DNA from: Theobroma cacao
Taxonomy: Eukaryota > Streptophyta > Magnoliopsida > Malvales > Malvaceae
Length of the DNA stretch: 64,000 bases
Assembly: GCF_000208745.1 (NCBI RefSeq)
Contig: NC_030851.1
Location: forward strand, 4,316,598-4,380,597
Direction: 5' to 3'
The notes below the pieces were generated by a model, which worked only from the letters and a program-made list of their open reading frames with translations, ran no database searches and was not told the DNA's origin. Each line of letters begins with the position of its first letter. Within the stretch, counting starts at the first letter, position 1. Below are positions 48,458-59,792 of the stretch, piece by piece. The position numbers were made by a program, and so were the translations under genes.

Positions 48458-49469
48458 GTATGTTTGGTTCACTGAAATGGATAGAATGAGAATAGAATAA
48501 TCATTTCAAGAGAATATAATAGAGAAAGAATAGTTATTATGTAAATTGGTTCATGAAAATGGAATAAGATAGAAATTACTATTATTACTTATTCCATTAT
48601 TTGGTTGACAGGAATAATTTTAAGGATAATTAAGGAATAATAGGTAAATGATGAAAATACTTTTTATTAAAATTTAAAAATTTTTTAATTAAAAAATAAA
48701 AAAACTATGATGAGAAAAAAATACTCTTTATTAAAATTAAAAAATTTATTTTGTTAAAAGATAAAAATATTCTAAATAATAAAATCAAAATAACTTTACT
48801 ATAATTAAATAATATTTTCACCAATATATAAACATAGTTTTATTATAATTTAATAATATTTTGTATTAGAAGATAATTAAACCTTTTATTATAATTAAAT
48901 AATATTTAATATTAAAAGAAAAATATATTTTTCATTAAATTTAAATAATACTAACTAATATTCTTTATTACATTTATTATATTCAAATAATAATATTAAG
49001 TAATATGCTTTATAATATTTAAATATTTTCNTTATTACATTTATTATATTCAAATAATAATATTAAGTAATATGCTTTATAATATTTATTATAGTGAAAT
49101 AATATCAATATATTAAATATATTTAAATATTTTCATTTTATTTTTTTTGAAAATGAAGTAAAAAATTTTGTCTTTTGTGCTTTAGAGAGAGAAGGAGTGA
49201 GGAAGAGAGAGAAAAAAAATAAATTTAGTATTTTTTTATAAGGTAATTTTTTAAATTGTAAAAAAGTATATTTGTCTAATCAACTTCTTTTCTTATTCCC
49301 AATAATTTGGAATAGCTATTACCAAGGGGGCCTTGGTAATGGCTATTCAGGCTTTTCTTGGAATGGTTATTCTGAAAAATAGTCATTCCATTGAATCAAA
49401 TGCAACTTTATATCAAAAACAAGAATAAGGGAAGAATGACTATTCCATTCCCCACAACCAAGCATGCCC
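48458..49469. mobile_element. Non-autonomous inverted-repeat DNA transposon, family X copy 1
   Basis: Left end GTATGTTTGGTTCACTGAAA; right end, read on the other strand, GGGCATGCTTGGTTGTGGGG. Subterminal GAATAGAATAATCATTTC/GAATGGAATAGTCATTC motifs are mirrored. The inside is AT-rich and non-coding. It sits exactly where duplicate A ends and has no counterpart beside duplicate B. A second copy begins at 63684. Superfamily not settled (PIF/Harbinger or hAT possible); no target duplication recognised. Confidence 0.7.
48965..49089. repeat. Tandem 57-bp duplication across an N base
   Basis: TTATTACATTTATTATATTC and the following bases occur at 48965 and again at 49032, offset 67, with the undetermined base N at 49031 at the join. 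This may be real or an assembly artefact. Confidence 0.7.
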
Positions 49470-49705
49470 TGAGGGAAAAAATATTATTGAATTTGCTATA
49501 TCGACATGCAAAGTTTTATATAGACAGATTAAAACAAATGTGAATATAAAGTTGCTATAAAGAGAAATTTCAAATAATTTTATTTATCATTTAATTTTAG
49601 ATCTCCTTGATTGACCTCTTTTCTTATCTCCCCTTTAATCTCTCTCTATATATACTTCAAACATAGGTCTTACAACTGTTAATGCAATTCTAATTCATTT
49701 TCGTT

Positions 49706-50289
49706 GGTGATTGTGGAGTTGGATTGACAATACCCAACAAAAAGGGTAAAATGACTTTCATAGGCCTCAAGAAAGGAGATATTATACCGATTCCCCTTGG
49801 ATCAGTCTCATGGTGGTACAATCATGGACGTTTCGATTTGGTTATGCTATTCCCGGGTGAAGCGTCCAAGGCCTGTCTTCCCTGTGCAATCTCCTACTTC
49901 TTGTTAACCGGAGCTATCGGTCACTTGTCAGCTTTCTCACTTGAGGTCATTGCTAGAACCTACCATAGATGTAGAAAAAAGCACAAAAACTTGCCAATAG
50001 CCAAAAGGGTGTTTTGCTTATCAAGCTCAGCCAAGAAGAAGCAAAAATCATTCTTGAGCCTAACTAGGACAGTTTCAACACATGGACTAAAAACCTGGAG
50101 AGTGCATCGCCTGATGTTGATGTCAAAAAGGGAGGCAAATCTACTACATTGACAAGGGCTGATTTTCCACTGCTTGAGGAAGTCGGGCTAAGTGCCAATC
50201 TCTTGGTACTAAAAGCCAATGCCACACGTTCACCAATGTACACTGCTGATGCACAAGTATTCTATGTTTCCTATGGGAGTGGTAAAATT
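49706..50289 (+). pseudogene. 11S-type cupin pseudogene, 5' part (split by Copia element)
   Basis: Relic of an 11S-globulin-like bicupin (At1g07750/At2g28680 type). From 49706 it reads CGVGLTIPNKKGK, then GLKKGDIIPIPLGSVSWWYN, LVMLFPGEASKACLP and YFLLTGAIGHLSAF. Frameshifts follow near 49965-49980 (extra base before GATGTAGAA and in the A run), after which NSQKGVLLIKLSQEEAKII continues in another frame, interrupted by TAG at 50065-50067. The last exon part, TRADFPLLEEVGLSANLLVL to YVSYGSGKI, stops exactly at the Copia insertion. Exons for the N-terminal cupin strand are missing upstream, replaced by the DNA transposon. The gene was probably already dead before or soon after the Copia insertion. 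Confidence 0.87.
50285..50289. repeat. Copia target-site duplication AAATT, left copy
   Basis: Same five bases as 55266-55270, directly outside the LTR. Confidence 0.9.
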
Positions 50290-50484
50290 TGTTGAATAGT
50301 TTGTAATATTTGTTGGAAGATAAGTATTCAGGTGTGATTATTTAAGAATAAATATAACTTTTAAAAATATAATAAAATAAAAAAATAAATAATAAGTATT
50401 TACAATAAACACAACTATTGAAAGTGTGTTACAGGCCTCAAGCCTTACTTTCTTCTCTTTTCTTCTTCTACTAATTTTCTATCA
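50290..50484 (+). repeat. Copia 5' LTR
   Basis: Starts TGTTGAATAGTTTGTAATAT and ends CTACTAATTTTCTATCA; aligns end to end with 55067-55265. Confidence 0.93.
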
Positions 50485-50504
50485 ATTTTAAAGAGTTGTG
50501 TTCA

Positions 50505-51360
50505 ATGGAGTCTAATTCAAATTCAAGATTTCAACATATGAATCAAGAATTCATCAAACTTGATTGGTTTGATGGAACCAATTTCACCTGTTGGAGAGAT
50601 AAGATGGTGTTTTTGCTCACAGCCTTAAAGGTTTATTATGTTTTCGATCCAACTCTTACTGCACTTCCAAAACCGACTGTTGAAGACTCTGATGCACAAA
50701 AGGCATAGAGAAAAAAACGTGAAAAAGATGAATTGATATGTCGTGGACACATTCTAAACACTTTGACAGATCGTCTATATGATCTCTACTCAAATCTGAA
50801 AACTCCAAAAGAAATTTGGGAAGCCTTGGAAACTACCTATAAAACGAAAAAAGAGGTACTGACAAATTTTTATCTTTAAAATATTTTGAGTTTAAGATAA
50901 GTGACAATCTGCCTATCATGGATCAAGTACATAATTTACAAGTTTTAGTTTCAAAACTAAAAGACCTTGAGGTTAAGGTTTCTGATGCGCTACAAATAGG
51001 TACAATTCTTTCTAAACTGCCTCAATCTTGGAATAACTATAGAAAAAAGGTTCTGCATTCTATGGAGTCTCTATCAATAGAACAATTCATGACTCAGATG
51101 CAAATAGAATGTGAAACACGTGCTTGTGATACATTATTTCAGCCCTCTGATTCGAAGGTAAATCTTGTGAGTCAGAATTCTAAAAATTTTGGAAAGAATT
51201 CTATGAAATTCAAGTCATCTGCATTGAAAGTTTCAAGACAGACCTTTAAGAAAAAAGATAAGAAAAATATAAAATGTTTCCATTGTGGAAAGAAAGGCCA
51301 TATGATTAGTGAATGCAGATCAAGGAAGGTAGGAAAGAATTTTGGTTCTATAAATCCTGA
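50505..51360 (+). pseudogene. Copia gag remnant
   Basis: The ATG at 50505 opens a frame that stops at TAG 50706-50708. The gag reading resumes past a frameshift near 50850 and continues to a CCHC zinc knuckle (CFHCGKKGHMISEC, about 51274-51315). Nucleocapsid-type Cys and His are intact, but the polyprotein is broken. Confidence 0.85.
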
Positions 51361-51439
51361 AAAAGCAAACATAATAGAAGAGGCTGTCAATGAATTGGTT
51401 GCCATGGTTTCTACAATGAATATTGGAATGGTAACAGAA

Positions 51440-52540
51440 TTGAACATGGTTGTTGATTCCAATAAAAGTAAAGATTGGTGGCTAGATTCTAGTGCTACAA
51501 TTCATGTATGCAATGACAAAAACTTGTTCAAGACATACATGAAAATTAATAAATCAGAAAATGTTTTGATGGGAAATCATGTTACAACCAAAATTGAAGG
51601 AAAAGGGACTGTTGAGTTGAACTTCACTTCTGGACAAAAGCTTACGTTACTCAATGTATTACATGTTTCTGAAATTCGAAAGAATTTAGTTTCTGCTAGT
51701 TTGCTTGCAAAAAAAGGTTTTAAAATTGTAATCGAATCTGATAATGTAATAGTATCAAATGGTGGCCTATTTGTAGGAAAATGATACTTTTGTAATGGCA
51801 TGTACAAGTTCAGTATTGATGAAATAAATATAATTTCTGCTTACATTGTTGAGTCTAATTCTTTATTATGGCATGTTAGATTAGGACACTTAAATTTTGG
51901 TTTCATGAAATTTATGTCTAAATATGGTTATATTGCATGCAAACATTAGCATTTAGAAAAATGTGAAATATGTATACAAGCAAAAATGACAAAGAAACCT
52001 TTTCGTAGTGTAAAAAGAAACTCACAATTATTAGATATTGTGCATTCTGATATATGTGAATTAAATGAAAAGTTAACTAGAGGAGGAAAAAGATATTTTA
52101 TAACTTTCATAGATGATTATTCTAAGTTCACTTATGTCTATTTAATTAAAACAAAAGATGAAACTTTTCAGAAATTTAAAGAATATAAATCTGTTGTGGA
52201 AAACCAAAAAGGTAGAAAAATCAAAATTCTAAGAAGTGTTAGAGGAGGAGAATATTTTCCTATAGAATTTGATAATTTTTGTGAAGAAAATGGTTTGATA
52301 CATCAAAAAAGTGCTCCTTATTCACCACAACAAAATGGATTAGCTGAAAGGAAAAATAAAACTTTGGTTGATATGACAAATGCTATGTTATTAAATGCAC
52401 ATCTATCACACGATTTATAGGGTGAAGCCTTATTAACAACATGTCATATACTGAATAAAGTTCCTGCTAAAAGTATTAAGGTCTCACCTTATGAACTTTG
52501 GAATGAAAGATAACCAAACTTGGAATATCTTAAAGTGTGG
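51440..52540 (+). pseudogene. Copia protease and integrase remnant
   Basis: The aspartic protease site near 51476 reads LDSSAT, where Copia normally has a Gly after Asp-Ser. The GAG-pre-integrase and integrase core follow (IVHSDICE, FIDDYSKFTYVYLIK, GGEYF, QNGLAERKN). The second catalytic Asp of the DDE triad is replaced by Val (codon 52238-52240). In-frame stops lie near 51947, at 52418-52420 and near 52510. Confidence 0.85.
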
Positions 52541-52952
52541 GGTGCTTGGGTTTTTATAAAGTTCCTGAACCACAAAGAACAAAGCTTGGACCCAGAGCAA
52601 TAAAAGGCATTTTTGTTGGCTATGCCCAACATTCTAAGGCATATAGAATTTTAGATTTACAATCAAATATTATTGTAGAGTCTATACATGTTGAATTTGT
52701 TGAAAATAAATTTATGTATAACTTTAATAATAAAGATTGTGAACAAAATGTCTTAATTCCAAGTTGTGACCAAAGTAATATGACTTCTCATAATACATCC
52801 AGTAAAAGAAAAAGGGCTGATACTCAAATTGAGCTGAAAAGAAGTCAAAGAGCCATAAAAAGAAAGCACTTAGATCCAGATTTTGTTGACTCACAAGCAT
52901 TAGCATTCCTTGTGGAAGGAAATAGAACCAAAGTGTGTAAAAAGATCCTATT

Positions 52953-54511
52953 TTGTTAAACGTTGAAGATGATCCAAAAACATTTAAAGAAGCTATGTCT
53001 TCAAGGGATGTAGCTTTTTGGAAAGAAGCAATAAATGATGAAATGGATTCAATCTTATCAAACAAAACATGGGTTTTGGTTGATCTTTCTCCTGGATCAA
53101 AACCCATAGGTTGTAAATGGGTATTTAGAAGAAAATATAACACAGATGGTTCAGTGCAAACCTTTAAAGCTAGACTAGTTGCCAAAGGTTTCACGTAAAA
53201 AGAAGGCATAGATTATTTTGATACTTATGCCTTGGTAGCAAGAATAACATCCATAAGAACACTTTTGGCTTTGGCTTCCATTCATAAATTACATGTACAT
53301 CAAATGAATGTTAAAACTGCCTTCTTAAATGGAGATCTTAATGAAGAAATATATATGGAGCAACTTGAAGGTTTTATACTTCCTGAAAATGAAAGGAAGG
53401 TTTGTAGACTAATCAAATCTCTTTATGGATTAAAACAAGCTCCAAAGCAATGGCATGAAAAGTTTGATAGTCCTATACTTTCAAATGGATTTGTACATAA
53501 TAATGCAGATAAATGCATTTACTCTAAATTTACAAAAAGCTATGGTGTAATCATATGTCTTTATGTAGATGATTTGTTGATCTTTAGTACAAATATGCTT
53601 GGAATTGTTGAAACCAAGAAATATTTGACTTCAGTTTTCAAAATGAAAGATCTCAATGAAGTTGACACAATTTTGGGAATTAAGGTCAAAAGAGATCAAA
53701 ATGTGATTTCATTAAATCAATCACATTACATAGAGAAAATTATTCATAAATATAGTCATTTGGAAATCAAAGAGTTTAATACTCCTTATGATTCGAGTAT
53801 AAAATTGACTAAGAATTGTGAAAGAGTTATGGCACAATTAGAAGATGCTAGTGTCATAGGCAGCATTATGTATGTTGCGCATTATACCAAACCAGATATA
53901 GCCTTTGCTGTTTGCAAACTTTCAAGGTTTACAAGTAAACCTAGCAAGGATCATTGGAAGGCTATTACTAGAGTACTTGGATATTTAAAGAAAACAAAAA
54001 ATTTGAAAATTTGTTACAATGGTTTTCCTAGTATTTTGAAGGATTTTCTGATCCTAGTTGGATAACTAGTATTAATGACAATAAATCCACATCAGGATAG
54101 ATTTTTACTTTAGAAGGTGGTGCCATTAGTTGGACATCTAAGAAGCAGACTTGTATTACGCATTCCACAATGGAATCGAAATTTTTAGCGTTAGCAGCTG
54201 CTGGAAAAGAAGCAGAATGGTTGAGAAATTTATTATTAGATATAAAGTTGTGGCCACAACCAATGCCAGCCATTTCCATATATTGTGACAGTGAGGCTAC
54301 AATGTGTGTAGCCCATAATAAGATTTATAATGGAAAGTCTAGACACATAAGTCTGCGACATGCCTATATAAGAGAATTAATCTCAAATGGCATTATAACA
54401 ATCGTTTATGTTAAATCTTGCAAGAATTTGGTTGATCCACTTACCAAAGCTTTGCCAAGAGAGGCTATAAAGTCAACTTTTAGTGGAATGGGGCTAAAAC
54501 CCTTGAATTAA
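52953..54511 (+). pseudogene. Copia reverse transcriptase and RNase H remnant
   Basis: The RT begins with IGCKWVFRRKYNTDG and holds the catalytic CLYVDDLLIF at about 53562 and LYGLKQAPKQWH. A stop at 53196-53198 interrupts it. RNase H follows (WTSKKQTCITHSTMESKFLA, YCDSEATMCVAHN, HISLRHAYIRE) with a stop at 54098-54100 and a natural end at 54509-54511. Confidence 0.88.
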
Positions 54512-55066
54512 AAGCATTAGTAATGGAAACCCAACTTTGAGTTAGCAAAACTAACGATAAAAGTTCAATGGGTAATAACAAGTTACTATATGCTATCATT
54601 ATGCATTGAATTTTATATTAAATAGCTTCATTCTAGAATATTCAAATAGCCTAATTCTAGAACATTTAGTGCGATTGTTATGAGAAAAGGATGAGCAAAA
54701 GGCTCTTAATGGAAACATCAAATGCTTGTAGTAACAGGGGCATAAATACAAATTCCACTTATATAAATATTGGAGTGGTGTCGCTCTAACCAAGAATTAA
54801 AAGGGTTTATTTTTGTAAATATTCATGAAACCAATATTAGCACAAGGCCATATAAGTGCTAAAGCAGTTGGCAGAATCTTAAAAAAAATAATAACTATAC
54901 TATGTGTGTGATATTTTCGGTTATGACATAAGGAGTTGAGGTTCAATCCTTGTGATATCAATAACTTCGTCTTAACTTTAAAATTTCTACACTAATTAAA
55001 AGTTCAAATCTTTAAGATACTTTCTATTATGCATAATACTATTAATATTACAAACTAATGGGGGAT

Positions 55067-55265
55067 TGTTGAATAGTTTGTAATATTTGTTGGAAGATAA
55101 ATATTCAGGTGTGACTGTTTAAGAATAAATATAACTCTTAAAAAATAATAAAATAAAAATAAATAAATAATAAATATTTACAATAAACACAACTATTAAA
55201 AGTATGTTACAACACGCCTTAAGCCTTACTTTCTTCTCTATTCTTCTTCTACTAATTTTCTATCA
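55067..55265 (+). repeat. Copia 3' LTR
   Basis: Same ends as the 5' LTR; 199 bp. Confidence 0.93.
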
Positions 55266-55270
55266 AAATT
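55266..55270. repeat. Copia target-site duplication AAATT, right copy
   Basis: Pairs with 50285-50289. Confidence 0.9.
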
Positions 55271-55662
55271 CAGATTACACGTAAGCTTGTCTTGGACACC
55301 AAAGTCAAGACTGGTCAGTTGTTTGTTGTGCCGAGATTTTTCATGGTCAGCTTATTGGCCGACAGAGAAGGAATGGAGTGCTTCTCTGTCATGACATCTG
55401 CACTGTAAACCATAGCTTTCTTTCAAATTCTCAAACCTATCTGACAATATTAACTCCTACTAGTAATTCTTAACATGTGTTTTTAACATGATCTCAGGCC
55501 TGTCATTGGGGAGTTGGCCGGCAAGGATTCGATGTTGAACACAATTCCGTCAGCTTTGCAGGTCTGTCTCAATGTGACTCCGAAATTTACACAGGAATTC
55601 AAGGGGATCATGGAAACGGGCACAATTATTGTCCCACCAATGTTCGGTGCAAGTATTTAAAA
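55266..55662 (+). pseudogene. 11S-type cupin pseudogene, 3' part
   Basis: Continues the interrupted exon in the same frame directly after the Copia element: QITRKLVLDTKVKTGQLFVV, PRFFMVSLLADREGMECFSV, then a donor at GCACT/GTAAAC (55408) and an acceptor at CTCAG/GCCTGTC (55498) that are in phase. The final exon reads VIGELAGKDSMLNTIPSALQ, VCLNVTPKFTQEFKGIMETG and ends in TAA at about 55660. This half contains the second cupin domain's C-terminal strands and is itself open. Confidence 0.88.
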
Positions 55663-56335
55663 ACTGGTATAGCTTTTCATAAAGAGCATCAAAATATGAT
55701 TGTTAATTTTGTAATAAATATGGCGAGTTTCAATCCATTGAATAAGAATGTTTTCTGAAGCAATTATTGCAAGACCATCTCTAGCAAGATCCTTGACAGA
55801 TTCTTCTTTTCATCGATACGTAATGAGTTGTTTACATACCGGCGTGACAATTTTTTTCTTATTTTTCTTTTGCAACTGAGGGCTAAAAGTGATGCCGTTT
55901 TAGCTAGAGAAAAAAGGAGGGAGGAAAAGGGAGATGGGGTTTTTGATCAAAGGAAAATGAGTTTCCAATCCAAAAAATAAAGAGAAGAGAGGGATTGGGG
56001 AGAGAACATGTACGAGAGTGACATAATAAAGGGGAGAGAAAAGAGAGTAGACCACGATTTGGAAATTTTGGGGGCAGCAGCAGAGTGGAGAAGGAAGGAC
56101 AAAAACTAAGGAAGAAATGGGAAAGAAATTAAAATGTTACGTGAGGTTGGGTCTCTTGAACCAGAATGCAAAAAGGATCAAAAGGAGTGAATAACTATTT
56201 TAAAATTTTAAAATAAATAAATATTTTTTAATTAATTGTTATATTTTAATTTTAATTTAAAGACAGTTGCCTAATAATGTAATATATGTTACTTATTTTT
56301 TTTATTTTAAGTAAAAAACGTTCTTGTAACTGTAA
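55663..56335. other. Cupin 3' flank and AG-rich spacer
   Basis: Contains a purine-rich stretch (about 55905-56130). No gene seen. Confidence 0.5.
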
Positions 56336-57515
56336 CTTGTTTGGAGAATGCAATGGTCAAAAACTTAATATCCTTCTGACGTTTCTCCTTTGAAACTTGC
56401 AAGAAGCAAAGCAAATGTCTTTGCATTTCAAAGATCTTGGTATTGGAATTGTTTGGAATGGTAGATGTAGTTCCGCTTGTCCAATAAATATCTTAATATC
56501 TATCTGTAAAGGGCTCTTGGTTACTTGGAATCATGATAAACTAGCTTAATCATTTCTATTTTAGTAGGGCTGCCAAATTTGTTAATTTGACATTTATAGT
56601 GAGATGCTATTCAATCGTTTGAGACAAGTATTCTTTTATTAATACTAGTATGTTTTTTAGCTCATGATTTTGCAACCTTTTCTCCTTCCCTGGACTCCCA
56701 TCATCCCTACTCAAAGTGAGTTTTTGATTCTAGACACTAACTAGCTTTCTCCATCGTCTTTTTTTTTTTTTAATTGAAAAAAAATTTTGAATCATACTCT
56801 TTAAACAAAAAAATTATTTCCATCATAATTGATTTTTTTCTTTATTTTAATTTTGAAAATTTCAAAAGTGAGAATTAACCGGTAGAGTCCGTTGGACTAC
56901 TAGCCCACTCGATCCGGTCCTAATTTGTCATGATTTCAAAAACTGGAGGGAGGCTAATCTAGATGATTCATGATTTATTTATTTATTTTAGCTCTAAAAC
57001 AACACTGGACTCTGGTCTGTAGACTCTGGACCCATCAAAACCCAACTTCTTGCCAAAATCTGACATGTCATTGTTATTCAAGGGCGTTTTCTATGGGCTC
57101 TTGCATCGTGGTCCAATGGTCTCTCACCCATCACAATTCAAATGCAGCATTTTCGTTATTTTTGTATAACTTATTAAGAACAAGAAGGGATTTTTAAAAA
57201 AAAAAAGAGAATTTTTTCTTAATTCCTGTTTGTTTAACTCGATAATAGCCTCACTTAACTGGAAACTAACACTTCAAATGATATCCGTTGCCATATTTCC
57301 ATTCAATAGGGAAAAGAGACACGTCAATATTTAAATTATGAAAAAATAAATTAAAATTTATGAAATAAAAAATAATTATCTTCTTTTGCATAGTTCAAAT
57401 CTAATAATTTTGACAAATATGTAAAAAATAACTATTAGCTCTATCATAGTCAATTATCATGTGCTCAAGATATCATAAAGTAGATATAAAATAAAAGGCC
57501 AACATCATCTCTTTC
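56336..57515 (+). repeat. Duplicated 3' flank of dehydrogenase gene, copy B
   Basis: Matches 47693-48455 but with extra internal sequence at about 57066-57457. The corresponding dehydrogenase coding sequence is absent upstream. More substitutions and small indels than expected for a recent copy. Confidence 0.82.
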
Positions 57516-58301
57516 TCTTACTTATTTAATATGTACGAAAATCGGTTAGATGAAGAGGTATAACTCTCTCTAACCCAATCTTTTTTTTTTAATTTCTCCA
57601 TTTTGGCCATGAATTTAAAATCTTTCCTTTTATATATGAATTTATTCTAATTTAAGTTAAGTATAGAGATTGGTTTTAATTACATATATACTAACACTTA
57701 ATTAAAATTCTATAAATTTTAATTTTTACCACTATAAAACTCAGATATAATATCAATTTAAAAGAAGCTCCATGACTATAAAGTTGAGAGTGATATTTGA
57801 AACTCAAAAATATTATTTAATATATCTAGTATGATTAAGAAAGTAAAAAGCGTAAGATGGACGGTTTGGTCAGTTGTAGTATATGCATAATTCATGTTGA
57901 ACATTGAGTCAAGATAGCTTTTCTTTCCAGTACCTAATTAATAATAGAACCAATTGTCACCAGATTAGTACATAGTAAAAGAAGAAATAACAAAAAAAAA
58001 AAGGACATGAACTCCTGTAAATATATCTTAGTTATTTTATGCGATGATTTTGATTAGATTCACCGGAATTTGAAAAGGGAAATTATGTTATGGTTTTACA
58101 TTGTTTACTGCAGAATTAGACATGAACTCTAGACCTATTGACTACATTGGTTTTACATTGTTTACTGCAGAATTGCACGACTAATATCATTGTGAGGGGC
58201 CAATTCGAGCAAAAAAGATTGCTCTTTGGTCCCAACACGGCATGTTGCACCATAAATATGTTCATATATGGTCAGTAATGACGGTTGTAGGCTTGCAGCC
58301 G
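57516..58301. other. AT-rich spacer
   Basis: No gene. TGGTTTTACATTGTTTACTG with the next 7 bases occurs at 58091-58117 and 58148-58174 as a 57-bp-offset repeat. Confidence 0.5.
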
Positions 58302-58508
58302 CGTGCACTAATTAAGAAGCGTCCTCCACGGTCCCCAGCCCCAAGATACCGGACCAGATTGTCAGCGACAATGCCTAATCCAGTAACAGTAGTATGGCGT
58401 TTGTCTGTCCTTTTTCTTCGCCCTTTGAATCACCGACGATGACTTTGATCTAAACAATCCCATGCGAAGCAAGTTTTCTACCTACAACTTTCAGACCAAG
58501 CCAACTCC
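58302..58508. repeat. 207-bp duplicated segment, copy 1
   Basis: Runs from CGTGCACTAATTAAGAAGCG to CAAGCCAACTCC and matches 59586-59792 with about 20 differences. It is much less AT-rich than its surroundings. No intact reading frame on either strand. Confidence 0.85.
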
Positions 58509-58512
58509 GCAT

Positions 58513-59560
58513 GAAATTGGAGTATTTTTATATGATTTAAAAGCAATACATGTATTTGAAAAAGAATTGAGTATTTTTATATAATTAAATATATCAATTA
58601 GATTGTTTTTTTATATATAATTTTTTAATTTTTAATTTTAAAAATAAATCTAAACCATCAATATCAGAATAGTTGTTATATTTTAAAAAACATTCAAGAT
58701 TAAGATAATATTTTTTTAAACTATTATCATATAATGAATTTAACTTTTTACCTCTAAATAAAAAATTAAAAATATTTTCATATATCTTAATTTGTTCAAA
58801 TCTACTTTGAAGTGAAAAAATTACTTGAATAACCAGATTCATATTTTCGATTTGACATGAAGTATAAAAATATTTAATTATTTTATATTATTTTATTATA
58901 ATGTTAATATAAAATCAATAATCAAAATTTTTAATTCAATAAATCAACTATCATATAAAATAAAAATAATATAATAATATAATAAAAATNTAAAGAAAAA
59001 AATATATAAAGATTAAAATAATAGTACTTAATTGTTAAATGTTTATTACAAATTACAAATGAGGCTCATGATTTTTTGAAGATAATAAAAGAATAGACTT
59101 CTTGTATATTTTTTTTAAAAAAATTGAAGTTAAAAAAAGAAAGAGCAAATGAGAAAATAAAAATTTAAAAACAAAAATTATATATTGAAAAAAATAATTA
59201 GTTTTATATATATAAAAAAATAATTGTTGAAAATCATTAAATGAGTTATTGAAAATAAGAGAAATAAGTGAGAAAAAAATAAGTTGTTGGAGATGATTAA
59301 ATATATATGACTATTAGTTTATTGAAAATAAGATAATATAGTTAAGAATTAATAGCATTCTAAAAAAAAAGAAGTAATAGAAAATTGAGATTTATTTAGC
59401 ACATAATTAAAAAAGTAAAACAATAAATAATTTTATTAATTATTTTTAATTTTTATATATTTTTAATATAATTAATTATATTATAATTATTATAAAATTA
59501 TAAAATTTTTTTAAAATTAAGACTTCTCCAAATTGATGACCTAAAGCACTTGTTTGGGTG
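58513..59560. other. AT-rich block between the 207-bp repeats
   Basis: Extremely AT-rich, non-coding, with an N at 58990. Confidence 0.6.
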
Positions 59561-59585
59561 GCTTCACCCAAGAGCCGACTCTGCT

Positions 59586-59792
59586 CGTGCACTAATTAAG
59601 AAGCATCCTCCATGGTCCCCAGCCCCAAGATACCGTACTAGATAGTCGGCGATAATACCTAATCCAGAAAAAGTAGTATAGCGTTAGTCTGTCCTTTTTC
59701 TTCACCCTTTGAATCACCGACGATGACTTTGATCTAAACAATCCCATGCAAAGCAAGTTTTCTACCTACAACTTTCAGACCAAGCCAACTCC
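59586..59792. repeat. 207-bp duplicated segment, copy 2
   Basis: Partner of 58302-58508, same orientation, 1284 bp downstream. Confidence 0.85.

Larger units (their letters stand above)
50290..55265 (+). mobile_element. Ty1/Copia LTR retrotransposon, structurally complete, coding region broken
   Basis: A 4976-bp element with 195- and 199-bp LTRs (TGTTG...TATCA), a perfect 5-bp duplication AAATT, and a polypurine tract (AATGGGGGAT) just before the 3' LTR. Domain order is gag, protease, integrase, reverse transcriptase, RNase H, which defines Copia. The coding frame carries several stops and at least one frameshift, so it is non-autonomous. The LTRs differ at roughly a dozen sites. It is inserted in the same orientation as the cupin gene, inside an exon. 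No standard initiator-Met primer-binding site was recognised after the 5' LTR. Confidence 0.95.

Noticed and set aside
50485..50500. Primer-binding site after the 5' LTR
   Set aside because: The bases do not match the TGGTATCAGAGC-type initiator-Met complement, so no site is called.
58302..58508. 207-bp repeats as LTRs of a tiny retrotransposon
   Set aside because: The ends are not TG...CA, and no primer site, polypurine tract or target duplication is visible. Kept only as a duplicated segment.
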